A stretch of 64,000 nt of DNA, from assembly GCA_035041965.1 (NCBI GenBank), contig JAPYMA010000319.1, forward strand, positions 1-64,000. Direction: 5' to 3'. Made by a program: the position numbers and the translations under genes. Positions 43,701 through 58,700 of this stretch are shown piece after piece; within the stretch, counting starts at the first letter, position 1, and the number at the start of each line of letters is the position of its first letter. A model generated the notes under the pieces. The model was not told the DNA's origin and did no database searches. It worked only from the letters and a program-made list of their open reading frames with translations. The stretch is from Anisakis pegreffii. Lineage: Eukaryota; Nematoda; Chromadorea; Rhabditida; Anisakidae.

Positions 43701-46700
43701 ATGAGAAATTTCATAAGCACCTCGCAAATAATCGGTTTATAATTTATGTTATTGGATTGACCTTCGTTTATTCTGCCTAATGGTTGAATGTGTTGTGTTT
43801 TGTGTTCAGCCCTTTCAAATATGTTCGTTCCTATTCATCCATGTTCATGCATCCCGTCAAAACAACGACAAATTATGAGTTTGTGTGATGTACATTGTAA
43901 CATGTACACTCATTCGTATTATTCCATCTGTTCAATTAGTTTCAATGAGGAATTTTTCACAGCATGTGGTATTATATCAGTGCGATAAAATAATAGTAGT
44001 GAAACTGCTATTAGTTTGGCATTCATCTATATTTCCGTCGAGTTTCCTCTTCTAATACTTACGCGTATATCGCATCATCCACAAGTGAATTGGATTTGGA
44101 GATACGCAGTTGTTTTCTAGTAATCCAGTTAAGTGGACATAAGCATTGACTATTAATAAAACTAATTGAATTCGCCGGCTCAGCACATGTACACTCAAAA
44201 GCTACGATAATCTTATTTGATCGACCACTAGATCGTTTGTATTATAGTCACGTCATTTAGCATTATATGAAGTCCCAAATGCTTTTCTGTTTATTATATT
44301 CAGGCGGCTTATTCGTATTGTTGATTCCGAATATTACGCATCCATTTCACATCACAAATCGATGAATATCCGATGATGAATAGGCGACCAGTTCCATGAT
44401 TTTCGATGAAACGGATGAATTCTTCATATTGTTAACACATTATCACCTTTATAATCTCATTGTTCAAGCAAACACCACTTAGCTTGTGGCCTTAGTATGT
44501 CATGCCGTATCATCGCAATCTGCCCGCAACAAATCTATCAGATTTTCCTATCGAATCATTTCATCTGTTCCGTTCATCAGTTTTACACGGAGCAGCACGA
44601 CATGATTTAAAGCCTTGCATCATTCATAAATACGTTCGTATTTCCCTTATCAGTTTCATAATGACCGATATATTCATTATAACCAGTTATTCAAATCACA
44701 TGGGTAGTGCCTAGAGGATCCAAATGATAATCAATGTAATCACTCATTTGATATCTCATCGCGATCATTGATTTCATGATTTCAATGATAAATGACCGTA
44801 AATATGGTGGTGCTATCATGCTGTTTCAAACGGCAGTTGATGGCCGGCCTAGTTGACTAGTCCGTACAGGCTGGTGTCACCAAAACAAGGCGGCTCAGTG
44901 AAACCATTGAATAATACTCCTCAGAGTGCTGCCTGCTACTCACTTTCGGTTCTGCAGCAATTATAAATTCATGCATCACGCTCTTCTTGCATAAACAATT
45001 AATCATTTTCCTAATACATCCACCACCACCCTTACCGAACCGAAGAGTACTCAAGTAGTCTTTCATCGCGTCGTTTATAAATGAGCTGCCAACTCAATAC
45101 GTGATAATGTATTTGAAGATATCTTTATGCACACACATTCAATATCATTTATTCAGAAACACTGACCAATCTCTCACTAAATGGAGTGCGCATAACGCAT
45201 GAATGATATATGCTCATTGATATGACCAATCGCACGGATTAAACATCCTAAGTCGTCGTATGCAAAAGTAACCACTTTCAATAATGCATCACATTATCAA
45301 GAACCTCATATTTATATTGTCATTCCCGCATTTAATTTTGTTGATTGCTAGGATCCAGCTAGAGATCTCTCGCATTCATATGAAAGTGAGTGGAAGCAAG
45401 CAATAATTCACACGATATCCCCTAAGGATTCATCACTGCTTTGAATTGTTCGCTGCATCCGTGAGAATTTCAACAGACTTAGCCATCAGCGATCACTCAC
45501 TCCCATTGTAAAGCTTTCACCAGGCCTTTTCCTATCGGAACTCTGCTTTGCTGAGAGAGAGATCTGTCTGTCATTGGACACGACATGTTGTGACAACTTG
45601 TTGATTCTTGTCTTGCCTTGCACTAGCTAGTTCATGAATCTGAAAATCGACACATCAAATCATGGCTGTGGTCACATGGCAAATCGAATGGTCTCGTAAA
45701 TAAGAATCATCGCAGTTATATCGAGTTGACTATCGATGTTCCAAGCTTCAAGTGGATTCTCTAATCCCAATTTATTCATCTTTCTCAATGCCCAAGAGTC
45801 TTATTATATGCGCTTGCTTGTAACCTCCCCGGTAAGTCGGAATCTTGTTGACCTCTGGAGATGATCAAAATGATCAAAGCCGATCTAGATGTGTCCAGTT
45901 AAGCCAAGATGTGTTTTTATCCACTTCAGTGTAATCAATCCTTTTCAGCAATGTTTGAGATCTATGATTTCTTGTTATTGCAGTTTCATGACATCTTCTA
46001 GTACAACCTGGGACTGCTTTAGATTGTTCACTGAGTATTTCACTCATTTTTCATCCTTCTTTCCCCATTGTTAGTAAGATTTGATTTCTCAGTACTTTCT
46101 AAAGCCTGTAGCCCGTTGAACCAGTTTAGTTCAGATTACTTCCTATTAGTTTACCTCCTTCTCAACTAATTTTAATATGATTCAACGATTCACATCACCT
46201 CATCGTTGAATCTACAAACCCTAACAAAACAATTCCCCATGAGCCATGAGCGTTTCCAATGCAATGGCGACAGTTTTACACATTTAAGATAATTCATTCG
46301 AGGCAATAATTTGTTGATGCGTTTACATTGTCGATTGAAAGAGGTTCAAATTTATGCTTTTGTGTTTTCGAACGCTATTGAGCAATGATGAGAGGTGTTG
46401 CGAGCGAGGTCATTTCACCCATCACATAATTGTGGACGTTGAATGACACTCACCGTTGTCATTCATTTGAATGTTCTTTCTCGGTTGAACAAACGGAAGT
46501 AGCATTGCACCGAGTGAGAGTGACGCAATTGAGTGAATAAAAGAACCACAAAATTTCACGATTCTCACAAAAATTTGAAAGAATATTATTCAAGATTTCA
46601 CGAGTTTACACCATTCCACAAAATTATTACGGATTGTTGTTGCTATCTGATATCCTTCGGTATATTTACCGAAGAGATTATAGATTCTCAGTCATGTTCT

Positions 46701-49700
46701 TGTCAAGTAATTCCTTTGCGTGATGTAAGCGAATGCACTATCCTCACACAATGGATGAACGAATGGATTTAAATCTTGATGATGACGCTGTTCTCTAGAT
46801 ATCTTCATGACAACGACCTTCACAATCTAATATCCTCTAGATCTGTCAGCGAACGTCTTTCAATTCGTTTCTTTCATTTCTCCTTCAACATTCCGCCTAC
46901 ATTCTTTCCTAAATCGTTCATCTGTCACGTTTCTCATCATACCATCTGTCAGCAGTCAAATCCTCCTACAAGGGATATCTTTCGTCAGTGTGTCACATGC
47001 ATGCCATCAAACGGTTGCGTGTTCTATTTGCTATAAACTAATCGTGAGTGATCGTGATTTTTATTGATCCCTAGATCAGAATTTGTCTGCTCACATAATG
47101 GCCCTCACACATCCTCATGAGGAAGCGATGGAAGCAAGTGTTTGATTTTCACCTGTGTTTGTGAGTTTACAACATACTGCGGCGATATTTTCCTCCATTC
47201 ATCTTTGAACATGTGTAAATCTCGGTTTATGATTCACTAGAATCATAAACGTTTCCGCACTTTCTAAGTGTAACTCTTCAGTTTCGTTTGTTGCCTTTAG
47301 AGATCTTTGGTTTGCGTTGCTATTTTTGACTTACCATATGTCAGTTTACGTTATTTGTTTAGCCAATATTCACATAATATATGCATGATTTCTGATGCGT
47401 TACCATGCGTTAACGTGCTTTTAGCACGCATTGTCATCGCAGCGAATGGATGAAAGAATGAATAATAATACTAATAATTTATTGAAAGGATTGTTTTGAA
47501 CTGTCTCAAACCTCAGTAATCGAAGAACACATCCATTAAGGTGATGTTTGATAGCTCAACAATATGTTTTCCTTCATCAATGCTCACGTTTTGCCTATAT
47601 ATAGAAAAGTTTAGTTTGTAGTTACGATTCACTTTAACTTCTGCCTGACAACTTGAGAATCTTTTCCTCTGATATGTTAACATGGTTACTCGAGGAAGCA
47701 TTTGCTTCTTCATATTGTTGTTTCATCCAACCTATTTGTAACTTCTGAATGCTTCTAATTTCCCGAATAGTTATAACTTCCGTGCCTTCGGAATATTTAC
47801 AAGTTCTATGTAATCTGGTTTGAAGCCAGGAAATCAACATCATTATCTTTCGTAGCAATTATTTTCTTTCGTAACGGAACCTCTTTTAATGGCTAAAGAA
47901 ATTGATGATTCTATTGATCGCTTCTTTAACTATGGAACGGATTATCAGGGTTGATTCTTCAATGAGGTCCCAAGACTCTCACAAATAATGACACTCGTTT
48001 TGCCGTATGGCGGCTCTTAACTTGGGAAGATGAAAAGTTGAACATTCTTGACGTGTGATTGGCATTTGCCTTGCAAACTCGTTAATTGTGAAATTTATGT
48101 TTTCGAGATTGATGATCAAGATAGGCGTTTAGATAGATGTTTTATTCGTTCAATATCCCTCCCGAAGAGGCATCTAAGAACTTGATCTCATTCATGTTAT
48201 GATCCACTCAAAACTAGCCTTACAAACAACTAAGCTGTTATTGACTTTTCTAAAATGATGATAATAATAATGTCATTTATCTCATTTGATAATTATCATC
48301 GTTTGGAAATCATGAACTCTTTCTAGAGCACTCCTGTACTCGTTGGGGGACTTTTTTGCATCACTTTTCCATCAACATGAACCTCACAGAATGTCTGAGG
48401 CAGTCTTTTGAATGACTGACAACATTTGATAATAATGGGTTGAGTGGTATCTGCTGCGGTAAAATACCATGGAGTTAATTCGCATATCCAGTACAAAATC
48501 CCAGGCAATCATGTAGAATTAACTTGACATAATCCTCTAGGACAGCATCAGCTCATCACGTTTTTTAATAGGTTCTATATGATATCTGCTCTCAAGAGAG
48601 TTACTTATTTCATGATATATCCTTCGTATTATTATAATCGCTTCAAATTAAGCTTGTCTCATGAATACAAATCATTCGTTATGCTAATATTTGTGTTATA
48701 TAACGTAAGCAGCATCACACATTGATACCATCTGCTGTTCTGTCCCCTTGCAAACAACCCAGTGTAATCATCATCTCCTCTCGAATATTAATGAAAGTGA
48801 GAGATCATTTTTCATTATCCTCTCATTAATTACGATCTTTTAATGAGCCTCACGGTTGTATCCACTGCTTACGTTGATCTGCATGCAAATCCGGCTCAGA
48901 TTGCTTTATTCCCTGAAACACCATTCATTCAGGTTTGGAAAAGTGGAACTTTTTGAAGGCAATCTAGTTTCAGTTCGCTGTTGTTTTCGCTGGAAGTTTT
49001 TTGGGAAACTGAAGATGTTTTAGTATCTCGTCGTAAGAGAGAATAAAAAATCGTTTCAAGACGTAAAATTATCCTTTCTTGGTGGAATACTTATGTGCTG
49101 ATGTATGACTGAGGTAGCAATTAAAGTCATTGAATTTCTAATTGTGTTTTCGCATTCATATTTCAATCGAATTAAGTTTTATTGAGATGATTTCTCTTTC
49201 GTTGCATTCAGTCTTCAATAGAGACATTCAAGAATAGTCTTCGTATTTGAATCGCGCATGTTTTTCATTCGTTCCTCTTTGAAGACACCTATCTACATTG
49301 CTCACATTTTGATGATCACATTAAATGGCTCAATTTTGTTCATAAAAACATTCAAATCGAAGTGATTCCGATGCAATTGAAATGCAATTTTACCCCTCAA
49401 TTATTCGAATATTTCAAAATCGAACAAAGGCTGTTATTCCTTAATGTGCATAATGAGATCTGCTGCCACAGCGAGTTGTCTCCAAATAAATTCCTTGATT
49501 TTTATTCATTGTGATCACATTGACGAAGAAACCAATACTGGCTCATTCGGATTCAACGGAAAGGTGTTTTTCGCCGTTCATATATAGATAGATGTCTTCA
49601 TAGATTATTAATTCATAAGATTTATAATGTAAGAATGTATTCCTCTTCAGTCTCAATGCAGTTTTCGGAGGATTCACTTCGAGTGATTATCTAACGTGAT

Positions 49701-52700
49701 TTTGTTGGGTGATGTTAGGTTCTCCATGAAATGCTTGCTTTTCTTAATTAGCATTTCAACAATATTTTATAAAGCTTCCAATATCGAAAGTACTCAAATA
49801 CTCCGGGATTATAAATCACTGGATATTATTGTTTTTTCTTCATTCATTCCTTTCAATAAAGTCACGGGTTTTATTACCTGAAGTGCCTAAGGTCTATCAA
49901 TGCCGGACTGTAAGTAAACAGTTGACAAAGTAAGTGGAGATTCACAACCACGTTTTGAGTCTAATACGAGATTGAGACAAGCTCTTGTTAGAGTTTTCCT
50001 TTGATTCGCGTATTTCATACAGCTCACGAATATCTCATTACGCTCCTTCGAATACTTCAGTTGCAAAGAACTTTTTCTTATTATAATAAACATGAAGATT
50101 TCGCTTAACTCGGTAAACATCTTCTTTGAAGACGCAAACCTGAAAGAATGGAGTTTTCCAATCATTAATACATCGAGAAATCCAATCGCAGAAAATCCGA
50201 AGACAGATGTCATCCTTATCTCAGGATGGCTTTGTCGTGTGACGCCAAATCATTTGTTACCACGAAATTACCCTGTAAACGCAGTTGCATCGGATTAAAG
50301 AAGTGACGAAATGAAAATATTGTAGATTCCTCGAAGGAATAGGAATGAGAGTGAATCGATGATACGGCAGAAATGAATGAGAAAATATACACGACATAAC
50401 GCACTGGTAACGCAATCAGCACCAAAAGGTTTGAGAGTAACACGAGACCATAGGTATTTAACATGAAAAGCATCTGAAGACCACTACAGATAGAGGCATG
50501 TATAGAAGCATGTAGAAGGCGTATACCGTTCGAATGACTATTTCCATGAGAAACCATTCTCTATACTTCTACACATTTCACATGTGCACTCGCGCACTCT
50601 TATGTCAAATTCGCATGATGTCTTATCACTCTCGACTCTGACCGTGCTGAACGCGTGATAATACCATCACGTCACGTTAATTTTCTCATTCAATTCGGAC
50701 GTATCATGCATTCACTCTCATTCATATTTCTCTTGATACACTTCACTATGTTTTTTCGTTCAACGTAAACATTCAGTGAAATTGCATTTCCATCGGAGAG
50801 TGTGTGTCCAAACGTTGTGCCACAACAACGCAATTGCTGATTGCCACAGCACAGTGCATTTTCAATATATCTATATGAGTTCGTTCAACATCTCGATATG
50901 AGATTAATCTTATCTGGAGATGTTGAAGGATGTTGAAATCACCATGAATGCTGAATGATACACAACATATCGAGCAAATCGGTGGGAACCCTATGTAAAG
51001 TATTTCTCAGAAACAGTTGCGTTCAAGTTCATATATATCTCAATCAAAGTTATGCTCTTAGAATTAAATGCTGCATTGATGAGCACAAGAAATTCACGAT
51101 AAAATGTTTATTATTGTAGAATTTTGAATAAAGATTGCAAAGCACATGAAAATATTGGAAGGGTTTTTTGTTGTATATATTGAAAATGGATTTTCAATAA
51201 AGGGGAATTGGTGGTTACTTCCGAAGAAGACATTCAAAGTTCACTACAGATATCTTTTCAATCAGTTCAAGGCAATTTTTTAGACTGTCCTAGAAACGTT
51301 TCTTTAGATTTTCTTTGATCGACCCTATAGATCAATCACAAAAATGAAGATTTTCTTCATGCAGTTCAACAACCCTTTTCATATCGCCCGTTTTGTCAAC
51401 TCCAAAATTGCAATTGGATTTTGCTTTATATAGTGAGGATAATTGTGAGGGCCGGGAAGGATAATTATGCAATATCGATTCACCTAGATGAACACCGAAA
51501 CGTAGCAGCGTATGACTGCTGTTCCCAGATCATGCTCAATTTGATGCAATACAATAGTTACTGTTGAAATTATCTTCAAATTTCCAGTGATTATCCTATG
51601 AAAATGACCTGAATGTGTGTGTATGTGTGCAATCGGTGTATGTGTGTGCATACGATGACCTCAAAATTTCGATTGTTCATTTGAAATACTGAAATCGAAT
51701 GCTGGGTGCCGATAACATCTTTGAATATTCTCATCATCTACACCCAATCGTTTCAATATCTGTCCGCATATCCATCCACATGTTTAGTAGTTTTATTATG
51801 ATTTGGATTATCGTGATTCGGTGATTATTATCACTCTTAGTATGATTATGATTACAGGGCATACTGGCCGCTGTACGTAGCACTGTCCATATGTTCTGAA
51901 ATCATTACATTACATATGAGCAGTTCAATTGCTTGTTTAACATGCATTCATGTGATGAAATATTAATTGTTCATGTTTCACCAGTCTCATACAAATTAAT
52001 GAACAGCAATTAACATAATGACACAATTTTGAGTTTATTTGTTCAGTCAGCCATATTTCCGCCGTTGGCCTGATTTCGCTCACTGTTTCCGTTGGACAGA
52101 TTGCCGCTTATTGAGCCCATTCATTGCATTTGCGTTATTGCTTACGGATACGACGCATCTCCAAACAATATTCCCGGATATCGGCAACTTTATCATGTAT
52201 TGCGAACATCATGAATACATTCCATTCTTGCTGCTTTTAGCTATGTTTCGATAGAATTAATCTTTTTTCATAGGTCTTTGAATGATTTCATAAGTCAAGA
52301 GTAATTTTGTTACTATTCAACACCAAACTGATCCTATCCTTCTTATTGTTACCATCACTGTTGATTCCGTATTCTGTTGATAACACTTAACACGATCAAA
52401 CGTTCGCTAACCAGCCAAAGCCATGAATAATCATTCTTGTTGAATGAAAAGTTTCATCTCGTTCTTTTTATGGTGCATCAGACGACGTTGTACGGTGCTT
52501 TAACTCTTGATTGTTATGAATGAGTTTTATGAAAAGATATCTGACTCACGATTAGATGTGCTTATGTGGTCTACAAACAAGCTGATGAATAGAAAAAGCA
52601 AAGCTGTTCCATTTCATAAAATGAATGTTTTCATAACTAGCTGATCTGAGAGTGAAGCGATTACAAAGCTATTGCTAACTCAACACTTTGATTCATTATG

Positions 52701-55700
52701 TACAATTACTCATCTACAGTATCGCTTGGTAATCGCTAGGTAACCTATCAAATTCTCGTCACTTAACACTGTGAATTACGTGCGTTTCAATTTCTTCTTA
52801 AGCCTATTTCTTATGCTTTTTGCACTTCTTATGATTAGTTTTGATGACATTGCTGAGAAGTTTATATTTAAACAAACTTATGCGATCGTTTTTAATGGCG
52901 ATAGCGATCGTTTTATGACATTTCGTGAAAACACATTCACACGTTTGAGAATCATGAAAAACGTTTTCGTGAGTTTGTATGTTCCAAACCCGCGCGAATG
53001 CATGATAATACATGATATTCATCGTGTACCATTATTGCGCAAAGTACACTCGCTCTATCCTGAGTAGCAACAGTTCAACAGCTATCGTCTGTGAAGACGC
53101 TTTCATTCATCCCATTCTCAGTCGATGTAGATTTATTTCTGTGTTTCTCATGTTTTATCCGTTCTTCATCTTCCCATGGAATTCTCTCACATCAGTTTGA
53201 TTTTATTATGAGATGAAGAATTCTATAAGAATTCCTTCTCTTGTGTGTGAATTCGCTCAAAAGTGATTGTGATACGTAACTGTTATGCAACACCATTAGT
53301 TGGGTAAGGAGCACAAGGTGTTGTTGCGTCAAATGACTTCCTCTCGATCATATCATATCTCATCTAATGAATGCTTTCTTATTCTTGCATAATTTGCAAA
53401 TTATTATGCTTGAGATCATTCTATCATGTGTAATTACGAACATAATCATATGGGAGTGATGATTATCACATTACTAATGTTATTATTTCACTTCGATGAT
53501 TTCATATGTTTACAGTAAAATAGACTCTGTGTATAATGTGTTCATAATATTCTGCTGCCAGTCAAGCAATTCACGGCCGTTCTATGTTCAGTACTAATAG
53601 TCTGCATTTGTTTGGGAAGATGAACATTTTAGAGCTGAGGGTCTTCTCTAAGCTGATTTAGAAGCCACTCAATGAGAGCATACGTAATCTCTATGAACAT
53701 TTTTCATTAGCAGTCAACCAGTTCTACAATCTGAATAATTACTGGCAAATTCACTTGTTAGTATTGTTAGAAAAACATCTTTCAAGTGTTCACTCATCGA
53801 TATTTCAATCATTATCAAATTTCGTTCACATGTGTGAAATATTCCGTGTATAAATCTATCATGAAGTTGATTTTCGGTCATTGAGTTGTTCATTTTCAGA
53901 TCATTCAGTGAACGTTATCGTGAGCGACTGGCGAACGGTGACATTGATTATCAGCATCATAGCATTAGCAGCAGCCACAGCCACAGCATCAGCACTACAC
54001 CACTTCATCCACCCCAAACGCGATCTTCTAAACCAGCCTGGAAGCAAAGTGCCCAGAAAAGAGAATTTCGTACGATTTCATCACACTTCGAAATGCTTTT
54101 TCAGATCTTTTTGGTTCTCAAAACACTTTCATCGTGTGATCTTGATCAAATATTGTGATTAAACTCGATGAAACATGCAAAAATTGATTCATTCATCGTG
54201 GAATAGCCAAACACCACTGAATGCATGCATCAGAGCATAGCTTCGCAAAGAAATATTCAATTGACCGAATGAATTGACTAAGAGACGAGTGAGAAGAGTC
54301 TCAATGGATGAACTATCATAAAATGTTGAGAGAGTATTGGAAAAGAATGAAGAATTGTTCGAAAAAACTCATGCAAGTGAATGAGATTATTGAGAACGGT
54401 TCGAAAAAGAATGAGAAATCCATTGGAGAGTGAATCGCCGCCTCTCATGATAAATTGCGATTGGATTATGCAAATTACTTGTTGAAAATTTGCTAGTTCT
54501 TCACAAGGAGTTGCTAAAACGATCAATTAGATCATCTCGAGAATCATCACAGAACTATTTGGGATCAAATGTTCATCACCAAATCCTTCTCAGATGAATG
54601 ATTAGTATTTCCAATCAGCTGACAGTTTTCGAAAACGGAAAATAGATACTACTAACTCTTCATATCATCATATTAGAACTTGAGGCCAATACAATGAGTT
54701 TTGCTTGAGAGGGCCGGGCCAACGGCTTCCCACATGATGATGTTTCGATTGCATGGATATCCGATTTCGCATGAAAGGCGTAAATAATTAACTGTGTCAC
54801 TCTCTGATCACTTCATCTAATTGAAATTCATTTCATTCAAGCACTTGATTAGTTGAAATACTTAACTTACCTTTTATAATTCTTCAGCATCAACTTCGTC
54901 CTCATCATCGTTGAGTCGGGGTTTCACCTCTCAGCCGCAATCGCCAACTCAATCGCCTGCAAATAATCCTCAATCGTACAATCCAGCAAGAAATAATCTC
55001 TTCCCAAACAAACCCACCGCTGCATGGTCAGCGGTTAATAACGAATTGAAAAGTCGTCAGAAAATCGCTAAGGTTTGTTGCCATATCATTGTAATCTGCA
55101 AAAAACCTTACGATTTTGTCACTATTGGTTTCACTGATATGCTTGACCTCATTGTCGTAGCCATATCACTCAACTTTATCATTTTCATGTCTTCGTTATC
55201 ATTACCACTGCTGAACTATGCTCCAAACATGCCTTATTTTCGTCTCTAACCCGTGGGCATCCATTTCAAAATGTTCCAAAAAATGCACAATTTTGATCAA
55301 AGAAAGATCAAAGAATCTTGAGATCAAAGAAAGATCACAAAGAAACAAGCCTATATTATCAGTCCGAGAATGAGCTCTGTTATCAGGGACTTTCATCGCT
55401 TGTCAATTATTAAATCAGTGACTGACTGTCATCTCAAGTTTTGAAGAGATTTCTTTTCCAATTTGTGATAAATGTTTCGACTTGATGATGCTCTATAATA
55501 ACAAAATTTATTCATGCCTTCTCCTTCCATCTTCTTAATGAAAGTGGATGATGTTGTTACTCGTTTAAGTTTTCGCATTCAGTAGCGATGATTTATGTAC
55601 GCCACTCGATAACGACTAGCATTCCCATCGTTCTATCACAAATATATGCAATATGTACGCTCTTCTTCCAACAAATACATCTATACTCAGCAGCAAAAAC

Positions 55701-58700
55701 TGGTTCTGAGGACATAAATCTTTTTTTTGCCGTCACAACTATGCGATATCACATCCACTTTCATACACCAGCACCAGAATTGCATGGATGGAACGGTGTC
55801 CTTGTAAACCAATGTGAAATTTAATGAAATTATTAGCGACGATAAACTCTCGATGAACAGTGATCAATAGTTTTATTAGTTGCAATAGTCTAAACATGAT
55901 AATGAGAAACCAATTTTGATGAGATAATATCAATTCAGGTAACCATTTTGCTCAATTGGAATTCGTAATTCCAATAAACTGCTTTGGTTAATGAGGCGTG
56001 ACCACCATCGCGTCGCCATGAGCCAGCCACCCACAGCAAACTGACCCAGTGTGCATGTGACAAAAATTATTTCATGAGCTCAGATTTGCACAATAAATTA
56101 CTTCCTCTACTCCCCAATACACCTTATTTCACCTTATATCCATATCGAATTGAATCTTCTACGGGATCAACATTCGCTAATATGCGCTCAAATAAGATCT
56201 TGTTTTCCCATGATGCTCTATAGTTCATGACCTTCGCGATGAGTTTTTTGTGTTGTTGTTGTTGAAGTACTATCATTCAACAATTCGTTGTTTTTCATGT
56301 TGAAGAGAACTAGAAGAATGTGTGGCACATGCATTCTTGTGGTTTTCTAATGAAATCATCGAATTTAAAGAAACGAAAAACCCATCCATCAACAAATCAT
56401 TCGAGTGCGATAGAAATACTACCATAAATAAATTGTTCAGAGCACAATATAAGAAATACCTGATTCGTTGCGTAGCACAGTCTTATTTAACTCTCCAGTC
56501 TTTGATGTGCTGTGCTCTGGACTCAAACTCAAGTTATCGAAGTGTAAATGAATATGCCCTGAACGAATGGGGAGTTTTAAGTGATGCTCTTTTCGAATGC
56601 TCCCTTGAACTGAAACTAGATTGCGAACAAAAAAATCGTGAACATACTTTGCGAGTTTATCCATCCTTCACGTCCGTCCGTATGTTTTGATTCAACATCA
56701 AATCCAGCCGTGTTAAATTTGGGCATTGTTAATCTTTCAAGTTCTGCATTATATTGACATTCACCATGCATCATTGCATTGCTTGCATATGTCATCAGTG
56801 AAATCAAATTCCAACAGTTGATCTGATTTGCTGCTACATTGACGGAAACAAGCCTCTCTAGCATCTTATTCATTCGGTTAAGTGCCGAGAGTTCCTTCAT
56901 GATCTAATTCAATCACGAGATTAGTTGTTCTCGTTCTAATCACACTATGTTGTTTCAATCAAATTACTTTACTCGAATCATCAATCACTTCAGAGCATTC
57001 GAAGACTCTATTTACATTCTACACGAACGAGCATTGGACATCTCTTTGATTTGCATTCTTGCTCAAAAGTAATAGTTTGATTGTTTGCAGTAGTAAATTA
57101 CTACAAATTCTTAAGTGTGCTCTTCACTCTCTTGTTTTACTAGAATGCGTAAATCATTGAAGTATTGATGGTATTTCTAGCGCTATTAATAATTTCTCTT
57201 AACCGGTCTGCACTAGCTCATTCAAGATCATGTTGTAATATTTAGTATCGTCACATGTATCATGCAGTTTTTGCAAATAGTTTGCAGAATATCAAAACAA
57301 CAATGAAGTTAACTTGTTTCACGTTTACTCGTTTCTGTTTGTTTTAGGCTTGTATTACGTTTAGCGTACAATGCGAGAATGCATTCGAGTCAGCTATCAT
57401 AACTCTAATTAGTGCATAATATAATAGAATATTGGTTATTTACCTGTGCAGAAAACCGCATTTTTAAAAGAGATTTTGAAAGATGTAATGTAGCCAGCCG
57501 TCCGTATCCCCTTCTCTCTCGACGTATCGGTCAAACCGCTGAGTATACAAAACGATATCCCTAAACCGGTTGGTCCACAAATCCACTAGCAATTGTAACT
57601 GACTGGTAGAGTCTTGCTTGCTTTCGATTCGATTAGCCACTCTATGGGATTATGTAAAGCACACACACTAGTTATCGCTTCAGTTGTATTCTATTTGAGT
57701 TCTTAAGAAGTTTATTAATCGCATCATCTCGATTCATCTTGCTCCGTTTCTCGAACACTGGCTGCATTGAATAGATGCTCTTGATATGTTCGTGTATAAT
57801 ATTGTAGAAAAAGAACTGACAATGAGTGTTCCTAAAAACTTATAATCTATATATTCATTCACTGTGGTTTTGTTTTTCAAGTTTTTTTGTCAAATTTCGG
57901 TTTCATCCAACAAATTTGAGTGTCTTTTTTTCATAGATTTAAGAAGATCGCTCGTATCGGGCCAGCTTTTACTAGATTTACTAGATATAATCTTTGAATT
58001 TTCACAACCGGACGTTACAGCACGATCCCGGTTTTGAACTTCCATTCTATTCTTGAAATAGATCACGAACTGATCAATTTTAGTAAATATGTGCAACACT
58101 TTTATTGCCCATTCAACAAATCCGAACGAGCTGATTTATGTATTTACTCTCCAAAGAGATACACTGCATAAACGATAGATTCTGTGCCAACTGGCATCCG
58201 CCGATGGATCACAGCTATCCAGTTGTAGTTTTTTTTAAAGTAAACAAGTGTTCATAGACATAGCAGGGATATATATTCATATGAATGAGAGGGGATATTT
58301 TTAGCACAGCGAATGCAAAAACAAAATCACGATGTTGTTGTTGATGTTTATTATTTGGACTATCTACTTGCGATTTTTCAATTGAGATCTCTTAAGATTG
58401 AGATATATTGAGATCGGCGTTTGAGTGAGATACGATGAGATTTTGAATGGAGGATATTCATTGATCTCTTGCATAACTTTCGAGTTATTATTACTTTCTT
58501 GTTAGAATCGGTATTATTTCGCTTTATTATTACTGTTATATCTTAAGTTACAATGTCACTGGGCATAGCTGATGTAGATTCATATTGCTTTCGATCGTAC
58601 AATTGAATTGTCAGTGTTCAAGTTGTTCATCTTTGCATAAAAGTATCAGATTTCTCATTCAATCCCAGCTCATGGAATCAATGAGTTTGTTCAAGTGAAT

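Larger units (their letters stand above)
40341..53899 (+). other. rin-1: Giant rin-1 intron (13.6 kb)
   Basis: Donor ACAAAGAG|GTTGG and acceptor TCATTTTCAG|ATCATTC join in phase 2 (KR then SFSERYRERL). Inside are coding-like minus-strand segments at 40510-41243 and 49887-50557, a plus ORF at 43263-43598 without family support, and a plus ORF at 52771-53067 with a hydrophobic N-terminus. The remainder is AT-rich and shows no conserved exon. Confidence 0.7.

Noticed and set aside
56322..56690. 122-codon plus ORF in a rin-1 intron
   Set aside because: No acceptor/donor pair, no family similarity, composition like random AT-rich translation.
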